A stretch of DNA of 51,771 nt from Gillisia limnaea DSM 15749 (GCF_000243235.1 NZ_JH594606.1:591728-643498), one strand, 5' to 3'. Counted from the stretch's first letter, positions 33,507 to 43,978 are shown. The notes: generated from the sequence alone by a model not told the origin. Numbers and translations are program-made.

Positions 33507-35120
33507 TTATTTTCCAAAAGTCAGGATTTTAAAATTTAATTCTAAAGGATCTAATTCTTTGATAAGCGCAGGAATGAGCCCTTTTCCATATTCCAGGTAC
33601 ATTTCTGAAAAATTGGTTTGCCTCTCCTGTAAACTCTTGTTCGGGAACAGGTCATTCTGAAGTTCGGCAATACGTGAAACCTCATCTTTTAATTTGCGCT
33701 TTTGGGCTTTTAAAAGTCGGTTTTCCAAATTTTCAAGCCCTTTTAACTGCTTCACCTCCTGGGCTTTTACCGCTCCAAGAAAAGTAATATCCGTTTGTGC
33801 TGCCAGTTCATATAAATGCTGAAACTGCTGAACCAGAAATTCTTTTTGGGGAGAAAAATCGATATCTATATTTGATATTTTTCTAACTTTCCGGTTGATG
33901 AGCTCGTGCTGTTTCAAAAACAATTCTGCCTGTGAAATATCCAGGTTTTTTCTTTTTTGATCCTGTTTTGAAGTTGCTATCAAGGCTGAATTTCGAAGCA
34001 ATAATACCGGGAATGGCACTTTTACGGCATCAAAAAAATCCTTCAACTCAAACCAGTATGCGAGTTCTCCTCCCCCACCAATGTAACATAAATTAGGCAA
34101 AATAACTTCCTGATATAAAGGCCGTGTCATTACGTTGGGACTAAAATGCTGTGGATTATTTTTCAATTCTGCACTTAATTCTTCTTTGCTGAAAGAACTA
34201 TCGGTTTCATTAATAAAATAAGTATCATCACGTTCTATGACACGCTCCCGGATGCCATTTGCCAGGTAAAATACATTGATTTCTCTGGGATTTACCTGAA
34301 CCCCATAACCTAGTTCGTGCATTTTTTTGGCTACAGGAGCTGTGGTTTTATGGGAGATTTGGCCAAAAATTTCCTGTTCCAGATAAGGGATAAATTCGGT
34401 TTTCAAGAGTTTTTCATCGGCGTCCAGAATTACCAGTCCGTAGTCCTTAAAAAGTTCATTGGCAAGGTATCTGGTGGCATTGGTAAGGTTGGAATGCTCC
34501 AGATAGGCCGATTTAAAAAGCTCCTTCAATTCTTCCGCATTCTTCCCTCCTCCTATTTCTGCCGAAAATAATTCGTACACTTCCTCAAGACCCTTTGTAT
34601 TTAAATTTCCCACCGCATCACTTCCTGCTCCCGGCTGATCGCTGTTCCACAGGAATTTCTTTCCGTTAAGGTTAAAATAATTGATCTCTGCAAAATCGTG
34701 ATCTTCTGTCGCCATCCAGTAAACCGGCACGAATTTGTGCTGTGGATATTCCTTGTTTAACGCGGAAGTTAGGTTAATGGCGGAAACGATCTTGTATAAA
34801 AAATAGAGCGGCCCGGTAAATAAATTTAACTGATGTCCGGTGGTTACCGTGAAGGTATTTTCCTGGGAAAGCGCTTCGATGTTATTTAACACCGATAGAG
34901 AAGTATCGAGTTTTGAATATTGTTGTTTTAAAACCTCAACAAGAACCTTTCTTTTTTCTGAAGTAAAAAACTCCTGCTTTCCGTCTATTTGAGCCTTAAA
35001 ATTTTCCAGGTTTGGGAACCGGTTATAAAAGGGTTTTAATGCATCTTTTTGATCCAGGTAATCCAGAATAAGATTCGTAAAATAATTGGTTTGTTTATAG
35101 GAAAGACAGTCGGTTGGCAT
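33507..35120 (-). CDS. bshC: Bacillithiol synthase BshC (cysteine-adding enzyme)
   Basis: A 537-residue cytoplasmic enzyme with the BshC hallmark TVTTGHQLNLFTGPLYFLYK near residues 92-112, PVYWMATEDHDFAEINYF, and a long C-terminal coiled coil. BshC adds cysteine to glucosaminyl-malate in the last step of bacillithiol synthesis, the low-molecular-weight thiol of many Bacteroidota and Firmicutes. Length is normal for the family. It is probably co-transcribed with the downstream decarboxylase; the upstream M14 gene is divergent. Confidence 0.97.
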   Translation of the reverse strand: MPTDCLSYKQTNYFTNLILDYLDQKDALKPFYNRFPNLENFKAQIDGKQEFFTSEKRKVLVEVLKQQYSKLDTSLSVLNNIEALSQENTFTVTTGHQLNLFTGPLYFLYKIVSAINLTSALNKEYPQHKFVPVYWMATEDHDFAEINYFNLNGKKFLWNSDQPGAGSDAVGNLNTKGLEEVYELFSAEIGGGKNAEELKELFKSAYLEHSNLTNATRYLANELFKDYGLVILDADEKLLKTEFIPYLEQEIFGQISHKTTAPVAKKMHELGYGVQVNPREINVFYLANGIRERVIERDDTYFINETDSSFSKEELSAELKNNPQHFSPNVMTRPLYQEVILPNLCYIGGGGELAYWFELKDFFDAVKVPFPVLLLRNSALIATSKQDQKRKNLDISQAELFLKQHELINRKVRKISNIDIDFSPQKEFLVQQFQHLYELAAQTDITFLGAVKAQEVKQLKGLENLENRLLKAQKRKLKDEVSRIAELQNDLFPNKSLQERQTNFSEMYLEYGKGLIPALIKELDPLELNFKILTFGK

Positions 35121-35174
35121 ATTATTTCTTTAAAACGTAAAGATACCTAAGATAAATATTTTACGCCCCATTTT

Positions 35175-35205
35175 TTAGTTAATTCCGTGATGTATGCTAT
35201 CTTTA
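35175..35205 (+). promoter_or_regulatory. Candidate Bacteroidota-type promoter for the M14/M16 peptidase genes
   Basis: TATCTTTA (35198-35205) resembles the Bacteroidota -7 box TAnnTTTG. A TTAG 19 bases upstream stands where the -33 box TTTG should be. The boxes end about 30 bases before the M14 ATG. Both boxes deviate from consensus, so support is moderate at best. Confidence 0.3.
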
Positions 35206-35234
35206 CTCTATTAATATAGATTTTATTCCTAAAT

Positions 35235-37727
35235 ATGAAAAAACTACAACTTCTATTTGCCTTCGCTTTTATAACTTTTCAATTTTCCATCGCACAGAAT
35301 CTCCAATCGCCAGAAGAATTTCTCGGGTACCAAATAGGAACTCAGTTTTCCAGACATGCCGATGTGGTGAATTATTTCGAACATATGGCAGAAAATTCTG
35401 CCCTGGTACAATATCATACCTATGGAAAAAGTAATGAACGGCGTCCACTTACGTATGCCGTGATCTCTTCTGAAGAAAATATAAAAAATCTTGAGGCTAT
35501 CCGGAACAATCATTTAAAAAATACGGGAATAGTTTCCGGAAATTCAGAAAATTCCGCAGAAAAAGCCATCGTATGGTTAAGTTATAATGTACACGGGAAT
35601 GAAGCCTCCAGTACCGAGGCTGCTATGCAAACCTTGTTTGAACTGGTAACCTCAAAAAAGGACTGGCTTGAAAATACTGTTGTGATCATAGATCCCACGG
35701 TAAATCCAGATGGCCGCGATCGCTATGCCAACTGGTATAACCAGGTAAAAGCAACTCCATATAGTTCTTCCCCTTTGGCAATCGAGCACAATGAACCCTG
35801 GCCAAGAGGAAGAGCAAATCATTATTTGTTCGATCTTAACCGCGACTGGGCCTGGGCAACACAGGTGGAAACCCGTGAGCGTTTAAAAATTTACAACCAA
35901 TGGCTGCCACATATCCACGTAGATTTTCATGAACAGGGCCGTAATAGTCCGTATTATTTTGCCCCTGGCGCAGAGCCTTTTCATGAGGTAATTACTCCGT
36001 TTCAAAGGGAATTTCAAATTGCGATAGGAAAAAATCACGCGAAATATTTTGATAAGGAAGGCTGGCTGTATTTCACAAAAGAAAGTTTTGATTTACTATA
36101 TCCCAGTTACGGTGATACCTACCCTACCTTCATGGGAGCTATTGGAATGACCTATGAGCAGGCAGGACAGGTAGGATTAGGAATAGATACCAATGAAGGT
36201 TACGAACTTACCCTGGTAGACCGCGTTGCTCATCACAATATCACAGGACTTTCTACAGTTGAAATCGCTTCAAAGAATGTACAAGAGTTAAATAATGCCT
36301 TTAATAAATTCTTCCAAAACAAGCAACAGGAATATAAAAGCTACGCTTTAAAAGGGAGTTCAGATAAAATTAGTGCTTTAAAACAATTGATGGACAGGCA
36401 TGAAATTCAATACCAATCTGCAGGTTCAGGAAAAATTAAAGGCTTGAATTACAACGGAAGTAAGGCCGATTTTACTTCAGATGAAAATACGCTGCTTATA
36501 CATACCAATCAGCCAAAAGGTAAAATGGTCAAGGTTTTATTTGAACCTGCTGCAAAATTAAGCGATTCCCTTACTTATGACATTACCGCCTGGAGTCTTC
36601 CATACGCGTATGGACTCGAAGCTGTGGCAAGTAACCGCGCTGTGTCTGGAACACAAACCGCTGCGGCAGCAAAGGTGAGCAACACAACCAATCCTTCGGG
36701 AGCCGGATATGTCACCAAATGGAATTCCATGCAGGATGCCCAATTTCTTGCAGCCTTGCTGAAGGAAGGCATTAATGTGAGATTTAGCGAAACCCCTTTT
36801 GAAACTGAAAATCAGAAATTCGATGCAGGAAGTCTGGTAATCACAAAAAGCGATAACAGCAAAATGGATAATTTTGATTCCAGCCTCATAGCTATTGCGA
36901 ACAAACACAACCGGCAGTTAACTGCTGCCACAACTGGTTTTTCTACCAAAGGACCCGATTTTGGTTCTTCGCAAATGAAGATCATCAACAAGCCAAGAAT
37001 TGGGGTTTTGAGAGGAGATGGAACTTATTCGCTAAATTATGGTGAGATCTGGTACTTTTTTGAAAAAGACCTTAACTATCCCATAACCTCTATAGATACA
37101 GACGATTTTAATGCTTCCGATCTATTAAGGCTGGATGTTTTAATCCTCCCATCCGGAAATTACAAAAGCCTTCTAAACGAACAACTATTGAAAGAACTGC
37201 AATCCTGGGTTAAAAGAGGCGGAAAAGTGATTGCTATTGAAGGAGCAATTGCAAGTTTTGCCGGGAAAGATGGTTTTGACCTCAAAGAAAATAAACCTGA
37301 AAAAGAAAAAGACAGCGCCAAAACAGGAAATCTTATTCCATATAACGAAAGAGAGCGGGAACAAATAAAAGAATTAATCACCGGAAGTATCATTAAAACC
37401 AATGTAGACAATACCCACCCGATGGCTTTTGGATATGGAGACAATTACTACAGTTTAAAACTGGGGAATTCCAGCTACAGTTTATTGAAAGATGGATATA
37501 ATGTTGCTTATCTGGACAATGATCCGGTGATAGTTTCAGGTTTTGCGGGAAGTGAAGCTTCAAAAAAGATCGAAAATTCCCTAACCTTTGGAGTAGAACC
37601 TATGGGAAGAGGAAGCTTTATTTATATAGTGGATAATCCACTTTTTAGGGCTTTCTGGGAAAATGGAAAACTGTTCTTTGTGAATGCTATCTTCTTTGTA
37701 GATAATGATGATAAGGCCAGGTATTAA
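35235..37727 (+). CDS. Secreted M14 zinc carboxypeptidase-family protein
   Basis: An 830-residue exported protein (signal peptide ending FSIAQ). The M14 zinc site is visible: H120 and E123 in NVHGNEASSTEA, followed by the substrate-binding PTVNPDGRDR at about 155-162 and the second zinc histidine near H232 in HVDFHEQG. The catalytic domain ends near residue 350. The C-terminal half is a beta-rich and glutamine-amidotransferase-like fold (ITSIDTDDFNASDLLRLDVL, then LILPSGNYKSL) often found in large Bacteroidota M14 proteins. It digests peptides outside the cytoplasm. An M16 peptidase gene follows after 80 bases. Confidence 0.93.
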   Translation: MKKLQLLFAFAFITFQFSIAQNLQSPEEFLGYQIGTQFSRHADVVNYFEHMAENSALVQYHTYGKSNERRPLTYAVISSEENIKNLEAIRNNHLKNTGIVSGNSENSAEKAIVWLSYNVHGNEASSTEAAMQTLFELVTSKKDWLENTVVIIDPTVNPDGRDRYANWYNQVKATPYSSSPLAIEHNEPWPRGRANHYLFDLNRDWAWATQVETRERLKIYNQWLPHIHVDFHEQGRNSPYYFAPGAEPFHEVITPFQREFQIAIGKNHAKYFDKEGWLYFTKESFDLLYPSYGDTYPTFMGAIGMTYEQAGQVGLGIDTNEGYELTLVDRVAHHNITGLSTVEIASKNVQELNNAFNKFFQNKQQEYKSYALKGSSDKISALKQLMDRHEIQYQSAGSGKIKGLNYNGSKADFTSDENTLLIHTNQPKGKMVKVLFEPAAKLSDSLTYDITAWSLPYAYGLEAVASNRAVSGTQTAAAAKVSNTTNPSGAGYVTKWNSMQDAQFLAALLKEGINVRFSETPFETENQKFDAGSLVITKSDNSKMDNFDSSLIAIANKHNRQLTAATTGFSTKGPDFGSSQMKIINKPRIGVLRGDGTYSLNYGEIWYFFEKDLNYPITSIDTDDFNASDLLRLDVLILPSGNYKSLLNEQLLKELQSWVKRGGKVIAIEGAIASFAGKDGFDLKENKPEKEKDSAKTGNLIPYNEREREQIKELITGSIIKTNVDNTHPMAFGYGDNYYSLKLGNSSYSLLKDGYNVAYLDNDPVIVSGFAGSEASKKIENSLTFGVEPMGRGSFIYIVDNPLFRAFWENGKLFFVNAIFFVDNDDKARY

Positions 37728-37807
37728 CCAGCCAGTAAATATGTCAAAACAATAAACATCTGGGATTTTGATGAAATCTCTCCACAGCTAACAAATCATT
37801 TTTAAAG

Positions 37808-40630
37808 ATGAAACACTATAAATCACTCTTATTTTTGCCTTTACTTATAATCTGTTTCAATCTATCTGCACAGGAATCAAAAACTGATTTGCAAATAGAT
37901 TTTGAAACCTTTACTCTGGAAAACGGACTCAGGGTTATATTGCATGTGGACAGATCTGATCCTGTTGTTGCCGTTGCTCTTACAAGCCACGTAGGATCGG
38001 CAAGGGAAATTGAAGGAAGAACCGGTTTTGCCCATTTGTTCGAACATTTGCTGTTTCTGGAATCGGAGAACCTTGGCAAAGGTGGGCTGGATAAACTTAG
38101 TGCACGCATTGGAGGTTCCGGCGCAAATGGATCTACCAGCAGAGACCGCACCAATTATTTTCAAACTGTTCCCAATGATGCGCTCGAGAAAATGATTTGG
38201 GCGGAAGCCGATAAACTTGGTTATTTTATCAATACCGTTACAGAGCAGGTTTTGGCAAAGGAAAAACAGGTTGTAAAGAATGAAAAAAGACAAGGCGTGG
38301 ACAATCGCCCTTATGGCCATACCAGTTTTGTGATCGATCAAAATCTGTATCCGAAGGGCCATCCTTACAGCTGGCAGGTAATTGGATCTCTGGAAGACCT
38401 CCAAGATGCCACTTTACAGGATGTAAAAGATTTTTTTAATCAATGGTATGTGCCAAATAATGTAGTTTTGACCATTGCGGGCGATTTTGATACCCAACAA
38501 GCCAAAGATTGGGTACACAAATATTTTGATGAGATAAAAGCAGGAAATAAGATAGCAATCAGGGAAAAACAACCTGTTGTCCTTAAAGAAACCAAAAAAT
38601 TATACTACGAGGATAATTTCGCCAAACTTCCGGAACTCACCCTTAGCTGGCCATCTGTACATTCCTACCACGAAGATTCCTACGCGCTGGAAATCTTAAC
38701 CAATTATTTATCTCAAGGAAAAAATGCACCTTTTTATAAAAATCTTGTGGCCGGTAAGGAATTGACAGATAATGTGAGAATGTATAATTATACTTCGGAA
38801 CTGGCCGGACAACTAAGCCTACAGGTACGGGCTTTTGATAAGAAAGATCTGGATCTGGTAAAAGCAGCTATAGATGAAACCTTTAGCAGTTTTGATAAAG
38901 AGGGAATTCCGGAAAAAGATTTGAAACGTATCAAAGCGGGACAGGAAACCGATTTTTACAACAGCATTTCAAGTGTTTTAGGAAAAGGATTTCAATTAGC
39001 CCAATATCAAATATTTGCCGGAGATCCCAACGAGATCAATAAAAATGTAGACCGGATTATGAGTGTAACCGCAGCAGATGTGCAACGGGTTTTTGAAAAA
39101 TACATCAAAGGCAAAGCGTATGTCGCTACCAGTTTTGTTCCGAAAGGTCAAATAGAACTGGCTTTGGAGGATTCTAAGGCTGCCGAAGTAGTGGAAGAAA
39201 AGATTGTTGAGGGAGCCGAAGCAGAGATCGTGATCGATGAAACCATAACCTATGAAAAAACCCCTTCCAGTTTTGACAGAAGCACAGAACCACCTTATTG
39301 GGGAACTCCTGAAATTAAAACTCCGGAGATATGGAAAACTACCTTGCCTTCTGGAATGGAAGTTAGCGGAATTACCTCAAAGGAAGTTCCTTTGATAAGA
39401 TTTAGTATTGAAATGGCAGGCGGCTTGTTACTTGAAGACCCAAATAAAGTAGGGGTTTCCAATTTACTGGCAAATTTAATGACCAAAGGCACAAAAAATA
39501 AAACTCCGCAGGAACTGGAAGAGGCCATAGAACTTCTTGGTTCCAGTATTTATGTAAATGCAGAGGATGAAAAGATTAGCCTAACCGGAAATAGTCTTGC
39601 CCGAAATTATGAGGCGACTATGGAATTGGTTCAGGAAATACTTTTGGAGCCACGCTGGGATGAAGAAGAATTTAAATTGACCAAACAGCAGGCGCTAAGC
39701 AGAATAAAACAGCAGAAAGCCAATCCCAACAGCATCGCTGAGGATGAATTCAAAAAACTGATCTATGGTTCAAATCATATTCTTTCCAATAACAATTTGG
39801 GGACAGCGGAATCTGTAGCCACAATCGGGATGGAGGATCTTAAAAAATATTACGAAGAAAATTTATCGCCTAAGAGTGCCCTATTTATGGCTGTGGGAGA
39901 TCTGGACATGGAGAAAGCGGTAGAATCTTTAAGGGCGATTTCCGCTAATTGGAAGCCTAAAAATGTAAACATCCCGGAATTTCCTGAGCCGGAAGCACCA
40001 GAAACTTCTAAGGTATATTTTTATGATGTGCCCGGTGCCAAACAATCTGTTATAAAAATTGGAGCTCCCGGTCTTGCCGCCACCAATGAGGATTTTTACA
40101 GCGCAGAAGTGATGAATTACAGACTGGGTGGCGGTGGATTCGCTTCTAAACTTACCCAGGAATTACGGGAAGGAAAAGGCTATACCTACGGGATAAGATC
40201 TGGATTTAAAGGTGGTAAACTGGTTGGACCTTTTGAAATTTCCAGTGGAGTACGATCAAATATCACTTTTGAAGCGGTGGAACTCATCAAACAAATCATG
40301 GAAGAATACCCGGAGAATTTAGATCAAAATGACCTGGAGGTAACCAAGGGTTTTATGATTAAGAGCAACGCGAGGAAATTTGAAACGCTTCAGGCAAAAT
40401 TAGGGATGCTAAGTGATATTGGCAATTACAATCTCCCAAATGATTACATCAAAAAAAGGGAAGAAATAGCAACTGATTTTACCCTGGAAGACATTCAGAA
40501 TTTAGCCAGGAAATACATCAATCCCGAAAAAATGATCTATCTCATTGTAGGGGATGCCGAAACTCAACTGGACAAACTTAAAAACCTGGGATTTGGAAAA
40601 CCTGTACTCTTAAATGGTTCTGATATGTAA
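37808..40630 (+). CDS. Secreted M16-family zinc metallopeptidase (pitrilysin-like, two-domain)
   Basis: A 940-residue protein with a signal peptide ending NLSAQ. The inverted zinc motif HLFEH is at residues 76-80 and the downstream acidic ligand region EKQVVKNEK near 152-160. The second half repeats the fold without a zinc site (start near TTLPSGMEVSGITSKEVPLI, end near GKGYTYGIRSGF), as in full-length M16B/M16C clamshell enzymes. It should degrade oligopeptides in the periplasm. It follows the M14 gene on the same strand, so the two form a peptide-catabolism pair. Confidence 0.94.
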   Translation: MKHYKSLLFLPLLIICFNLSAQESKTDLQIDFETFTLENGLRVILHVDRSDPVVAVALTSHVGSAREIEGRTGFAHLFEHLLFLESENLGKGGLDKLSARIGGSGANGSTSRDRTNYFQTVPNDALEKMIWAEADKLGYFINTVTEQVLAKEKQVVKNEKRQGVDNRPYGHTSFVIDQNLYPKGHPYSWQVIGSLEDLQDATLQDVKDFFNQWYVPNNVVLTIAGDFDTQQAKDWVHKYFDEIKAGNKIAIREKQPVVLKETKKLYYEDNFAKLPELTLSWPSVHSYHEDSYALEILTNYLSQGKNAPFYKNLVAGKELTDNVRMYNYTSELAGQLSLQVRAFDKKDLDLVKAAIDETFSSFDKEGIPEKDLKRIKAGQETDFYNSISSVLGKGFQLAQYQIFAGDPNEINKNVDRIMSVTAADVQRVFEKYIKGKAYVATSFVPKGQIELALEDSKAAEVVEEKIVEGAEAEIVIDETITYEKTPSSFDRSTEPPYWGTPEIKTPEIWKTTLPSGMEVSGITSKEVPLIRFSIEMAGGLLLEDPNKVGVSNLLANLMTKGTKNKTPQELEEAIELLGSSIYVNAEDEKISLTGNSLARNYEATMELVQEILLEPRWDEEEFKLTKQQALSRIKQQKANPNSIAEDEFKKLIYGSNHILSNNNLGTAESVATIGMEDLKKYYEENLSPKSALFMAVGDLDMEKAVESLRAISANWKPKNVNIPEFPEPEAPETSKVYFYDVPGAKQSVIKIGAPGLAATNEDFYSAEVMNYRLGGGGFASKLTQELREGKGYTYGIRSGFKGGKLVGPFEISSGVRSNITFEAVELIKQIMEEYPENLDQNDLEVTKGFMIKSNARKFETLQAKLGMLSDIGNYNLPNDYIKKREEIATDFTLEDIQNLARKYINPEKMIYLIVGDAETQLDKLKNLGFGKPVLLNGSDM

Positions 40631-40744
40631 CATCAACTATTCCGAAATTTTAAACTTTCGGGGGATCCTGATGTAATATAAATCCATTACTGCGCAGCAA
40701 CTTAACGAGTACTATCTAAATAAGAAATACCCAGAATTTCGAAG

Positions 40745-41776
40745 ATGCAAAATAGATCCGTAGGAAAAAAACATTGTTTCAGGCAACTGTTAACACTCCC
40801 GCGGATCTATTTTTTTTTGCTGAAAAGCCTGTTCAAACAGAAGCGATTTATTAAAAATCAACTCAAAAAAGAACTCACAGGTTTCAGAAAAACAAATGAT
40901 GGGAGTTTAACCTTAGCCGATTTCAGAAAGATACGTTCTTATTATGCATTGGGAGTTCCGGGCATCCTGGGAGAATCCCTGGCGGTTTTAAGAGGACAAT
41001 CGCTTAGCACAAAAGAGCGGCATTGCCTAACCTTTTTAAGTGCGATCTCCGGCTTACTGGACGACCTTTTTGATGATCCAAATAAAGAAGTACAGCATTT
41101 AAGGGACTTTATTCTTGACCCTGAAATCCTCAAACCTGCCAATTCTTATGAAGCCTTGCTGGTACATTTATATACATTGGGGTTATCTTATGCAACTCAA
41201 CCTGAGCGTATAAAAAATCAGGCATTGCAGGTTTATGAGGCACAGCAAAAAAGTTTGCAACAACAAAAAGCTGAAAATCCCAACCAGCTTATCCATGAGA
41301 TCACCTATTCTAAAGGGGGTTCCTCTTTTCTTTTCTACAGACTTTGTTTGGAGCAACTCCCGGAAAAAGCCGAAGTGAAACTCGTATCCCATTTAGGCGG
41401 ATTGATGCAGCTGGGAAACGACGTTTTTGATGTGTGGGAAGATTTCCATTCCGGTACTAAAACCTCAGCCAATACCTGCTTTTCTATCCAACAACTAAGG
41501 AAGGATTTTTCAGCAGACTTAAGTACTTTATTCGAATTGGCAGAAAAAACTTCCTATTCCAAAAAACAGATCGAGCGGTTCTTAAATATTATTTCTCTTG
41601 CCCTGGCAAGGGTTTTTGCCTGTCTGGATCAGTTCGAAAAATTGGAAATCAATACAAATAACAAATTTCAAATAGATAAATACAGCAGGAAGCAACTGAT
41701 CTGTGATATGCAAAAACCAAAAAATCAAATAAAAGCTATGCGCTATTTCATTGATAATCCTGCCATTAAAGTTTGA
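40745..41776 (+). CDS. Class I isoprenoid synthase-like protein
   Basis: A 343-residue, all-helical protein. Two aspartate-rich motifs face each other as in class I isoprenoid synthases: DDLFDDP near residue 100 and LGNDVFDVWEDFHSGTKTS near residue 225, the latter resembling the N-D-x-x-S/D-x-x-x-E motif of terpene cyclases. A hydrophobic and basic N-terminus (YFFLLKSLFKQKRF) could touch the membrane. It would use an allylic diphosphate and Mg2+. The product, a linear prenyl chain or a cyclised terpene, cannot be told from sequence. It stands alone, with no phytoene-type or carotenoid genes beside it. Confidence 0.7.
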   Translation: MQNRSVGKKHCFRQLLTLPRIYFFLLKSLFKQKRFIKNQLKKELTGFRKTNDGSLTLADFRKIRSYYALGVPGILGESLAVLRGQSLSTKERHCLTFLSAISGLLDDLFDDPNKEVQHLRDFILDPEILKPANSYEALLVHLYTLGLSYATQPERIKNQALQVYEAQQKSLQQQKAENPNQLIHEITYSKGGSSFLFYRLCLEQLPEKAEVKLVSHLGGLMQLGNDVFDVWEDFHSGTKTSANTCFSIQQLRKDFSADLSTLFELAEKTSYSKKQIERFLNIISLALARVFACLDQFEKLEINTNNKFQIDKYSRKQLICDMQKPKNQIKAMRYFIDNPAIKV

Positions 41777-41892
41777 GAACATTGATTTTTCAATCAATAG
41801 TACAAAGCCTTATATTAGTGCTGTATTTAATTTTTAAAGGGCGGTTAACCGCAGTGTTTTTTCTATTAATTTCGGGCAAAATTTAAAACAAT

Positions 41893-42861
41893 ATGCTAAT
41901 CCCAATTCTACTGTTAATCGCAGGATTAACAATTTTAATATTCGGAGCAAATTATATGGTGGAAGGTGCTTCTGCCCTTGCAAAAAAGTTCAATATTTCC
42001 AACCTGGCTATAGGTTTAACGGTTGTTGCCTTTGGAACGTCGGCGCCGGAACTGGTGGTAAATACCTTTGCTGCGGCTCAGGGACATCAGGACATCGTTT
42101 TTGGAAATGTGCTGGGAAGCAATAATTTTAACCTCTTTATTATTTTGGGTATCACGGGTTTAATCACTCCGCTCGCGGTCCAATCCAGCACTGCCTGGAA
42201 AGAGATCCCAATTTCGTTTATCGCCATCCTTTTGCTATTTATTTTGGTGAACGATGTTCTTATTTTTAATTCTGAAAGTTCTGCTTTGGGAAGGATCGAC
42301 GGAGCAGTTTTACTCATCTTTTTCGGCTTGTTCCTTTTCTACGTCTATAAACAACTCAAAAGCGACCCTTCAGAAATAGGAGAACTTATCGAGGCGCCAG
42401 CTTTATCCAGTTTAAAGATGGGCATTTATATTATTGCCGGATTAGGAGGCTTGGTTTATGGTGGCCACCTGGTGGTTAATAATGCGATTGAGATTGCCGA
42501 ATCTTACGGGATAGGTCAAAAAATCATAGGACTTACCGTGGTTGCCGCAGGGACTTCCCTTCCAGAGCTTGCAACCTCTGTAGTTGCAGCGGTTAAAAAG
42601 AATGCCGACATAGCAGTAGGGAATATTATAGGGTCTAATATTTTTAATATCTTTCTTATCCTTGGAGTTTCCTCAATACTTAAACCAATAGGATTTAGCC
42701 CGAATTTTAATATGGACATCTATGTTTTAGCTGGGGGAACAATTTTTCTTATTTTGGCGATGTTCACAGGGAAAAGGAAAATTCTTGACCGCTGGGAATC
42801 TTTGGTACTTTTGTTGTTTTATCTGGGTTATACCACGTATCTTGTAGTACAGGAACTTTAA
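41893..42861 (+). CDS. Na+/Ca2+ exchanger of the CaCA family (YrbG-like)
   Basis: A 322-residue inner-membrane protein with ten hydrophobic helices in two inverted halves. Each half carries the alpha-repeat signature: GLTVVAFGTSAPELVVN with NVLGSNNFN in the first, and GLTVVAAGTSLPELATS with NIIGSNIFN in the second. The glutamates of both P-E-L motifs, which bind the cations, are present. It moves calcium or a similar cation out in exchange for sodium or protons. Confidence 0.95.
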   Translation: MLIPILLLIAGLTILIFGANYMVEGASALAKKFNISNLAIGLTVVAFGTSAPELVVNTFAAAQGHQDIVFGNVLGSNNFNLFIILGITGLITPLAVQSSTAWKEIPISFIAILLLFILVNDVLIFNSESSALGRIDGAVLLIFFGLFLFYVYKQLKSDPSEIGELIEAPALSSLKMGIYIIAGLGGLVYGGHLVVNNAIEIAESYGIGQKIIGLTVVAAGTSLPELATSVVAAVKKNADIAVGNIIGSNIFNIFLILGVSSILKPIGFSPNFNMDIYVLAGGTIFLILAMFTGKRKILDRWESLVLLLFYLGYTTYLVVQEL

Positions 42862-42890
42862 ATCTTCCCACTAATCACTACCATATAAAA

Positions 42891-43322
42891 ATGAAAAATA
42901 CCATCCTTTTCGGATTATGTATCGTATTGATTTCCTGCGGAAGGTCTTCTGAAGAACAACAACTTTCAGAAAAAGTGGACTCCCTGAAAAATGAAATAGT
43001 AGAGCTGAAACAGGCCAATGATACGCTAAGCGATCACCTGATAAAAAAGGCACATGTTGCCCGAAATTATCCCGAATACTTCGACTCCATCGCTCAGCCT
43101 GAAAAATTTGTGCTGGACCGGCTTCAGGAAGCTCCGGGGTTAATTCCGAAAGAAGCTGTATTAGGTGGCACTATGAGATTTACCACTGTATATTTTATCA
43201 ATGATGAACTAATTGTTGCCGAATATGAAGACGGTCATGTTATGGGAAAATCAATTTTCCGGTATCGGTCCAATATTAAAGGAAACCTGGAATTTAAACC
43301 GATAGCCCAAATACAGGATTAA
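42891..43322 (+). CDS. Small coiled-coil lipoprotein, unknown function
   Basis: A 143-residue protein with a lipoprotein signal (VLISC, Cys about residue 16). A short coiled coil follows (LSEKVDSLKNEIVELKQAND), with a compact beta-rich domain at the C-terminus (TMRFTTVYFINDELIVAEYE). No family is recognised. It begins 29 bases after the exchanger stop and may share its transcript. Confidence 0.8.
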   Translation: MKNTILFGLCIVLISCGRSSEEQQLSEKVDSLKNEIVELKQANDTLSDHLIKKAHVARNYPEYFDSIAQPEKFVLDRLQEAPGLIPKEAVLGGTMRFTTVYFINDELIVAEYEDGHVMGKSIFRYRSNIKGNLEFKPIAQIQD

Positions 43323-43489
43323 ATAGCTTTGCCATTTTTTATTTACAGTACAAAACTGGCATAATCAAATAGATTTTTCAGATTGCTTTAAAATGATGAA
43401 ACCCGTGAACTGCATGCACTAAAATTGAAGGCGGATAGTCATAAAAACCCGAAAACTTTCCCCTTTGGAGTTTAAGCAGTTGATGATGA

Positions 43490-43903
43490 TTAAACATTAT
43501 GCAATGGATTTGATGAAAACCTGGATTTTAACAATTCGATATCCTCCTTTTTAAATCCTTCAAGCGTTATCATGGTTCCTGAGGCCGGACCAGATTTAAT
43601 TATGAAATTATTCGGGGTGATTGTAATAAAGTTGATATCTTCAAAGGCATATACCATTTCATTTTGCTGAAAAGCGCTAACTCGAACCTCATTCTCATTC
43701 CAGGCTATATATTCCTTATTCAAATCTTTATCATAAAAATGCCAGCCGGTGTATAGTATAGCCATTCCCAGATAAAACCAGAGATTCTTGCTTTCGAAAT
43801 TACTGTCTAAAAAAGTAAAAAGGCATAAACTTATCCAAAGGAGCACCATGATGATCTTATAATAGCTTTTAAAAAAAACCGGGGCTTTTACTATTCTAGT
43901 CAA
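43490..43903 (-). CDS. Two-helix membrane protein with PH-like C-terminal domain
   Basis: A 137-residue protein with two transmembrane helices (about residues 13-32 and 40-55) and a C-terminal beta-rich domain (KEYIAWNENEVRVSAFQQNE, FEDINFITITPNNFIIKSG) of the type seen in bacterial PH-domain membrane proteins. The only start giving the full first helix is a TTG at 43903; an ATG 18 codons later would begin inside it. Function unknown. Confidence 0.65.
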   Translation of the reverse strand: MTRIVKAPVFFKSYYKIIMVLLWISLCLFTFLDSNFESKNLWFYLGMAILYTGWHFYDKDLNKEYIAWNENEVRVSAFQQNEMVYAFEDINFITITPNNFIIKSGPASGTMITLEGFKKEDIELLKSRFSSNPLHNV

Positions 43904-43978
43904 ATTCGTTAATTTTTTAAATGTTTATTCAAAGATATGTTTTCTCAGGCTTTTTCAGAAAAATCGTATCTTTTTTAA

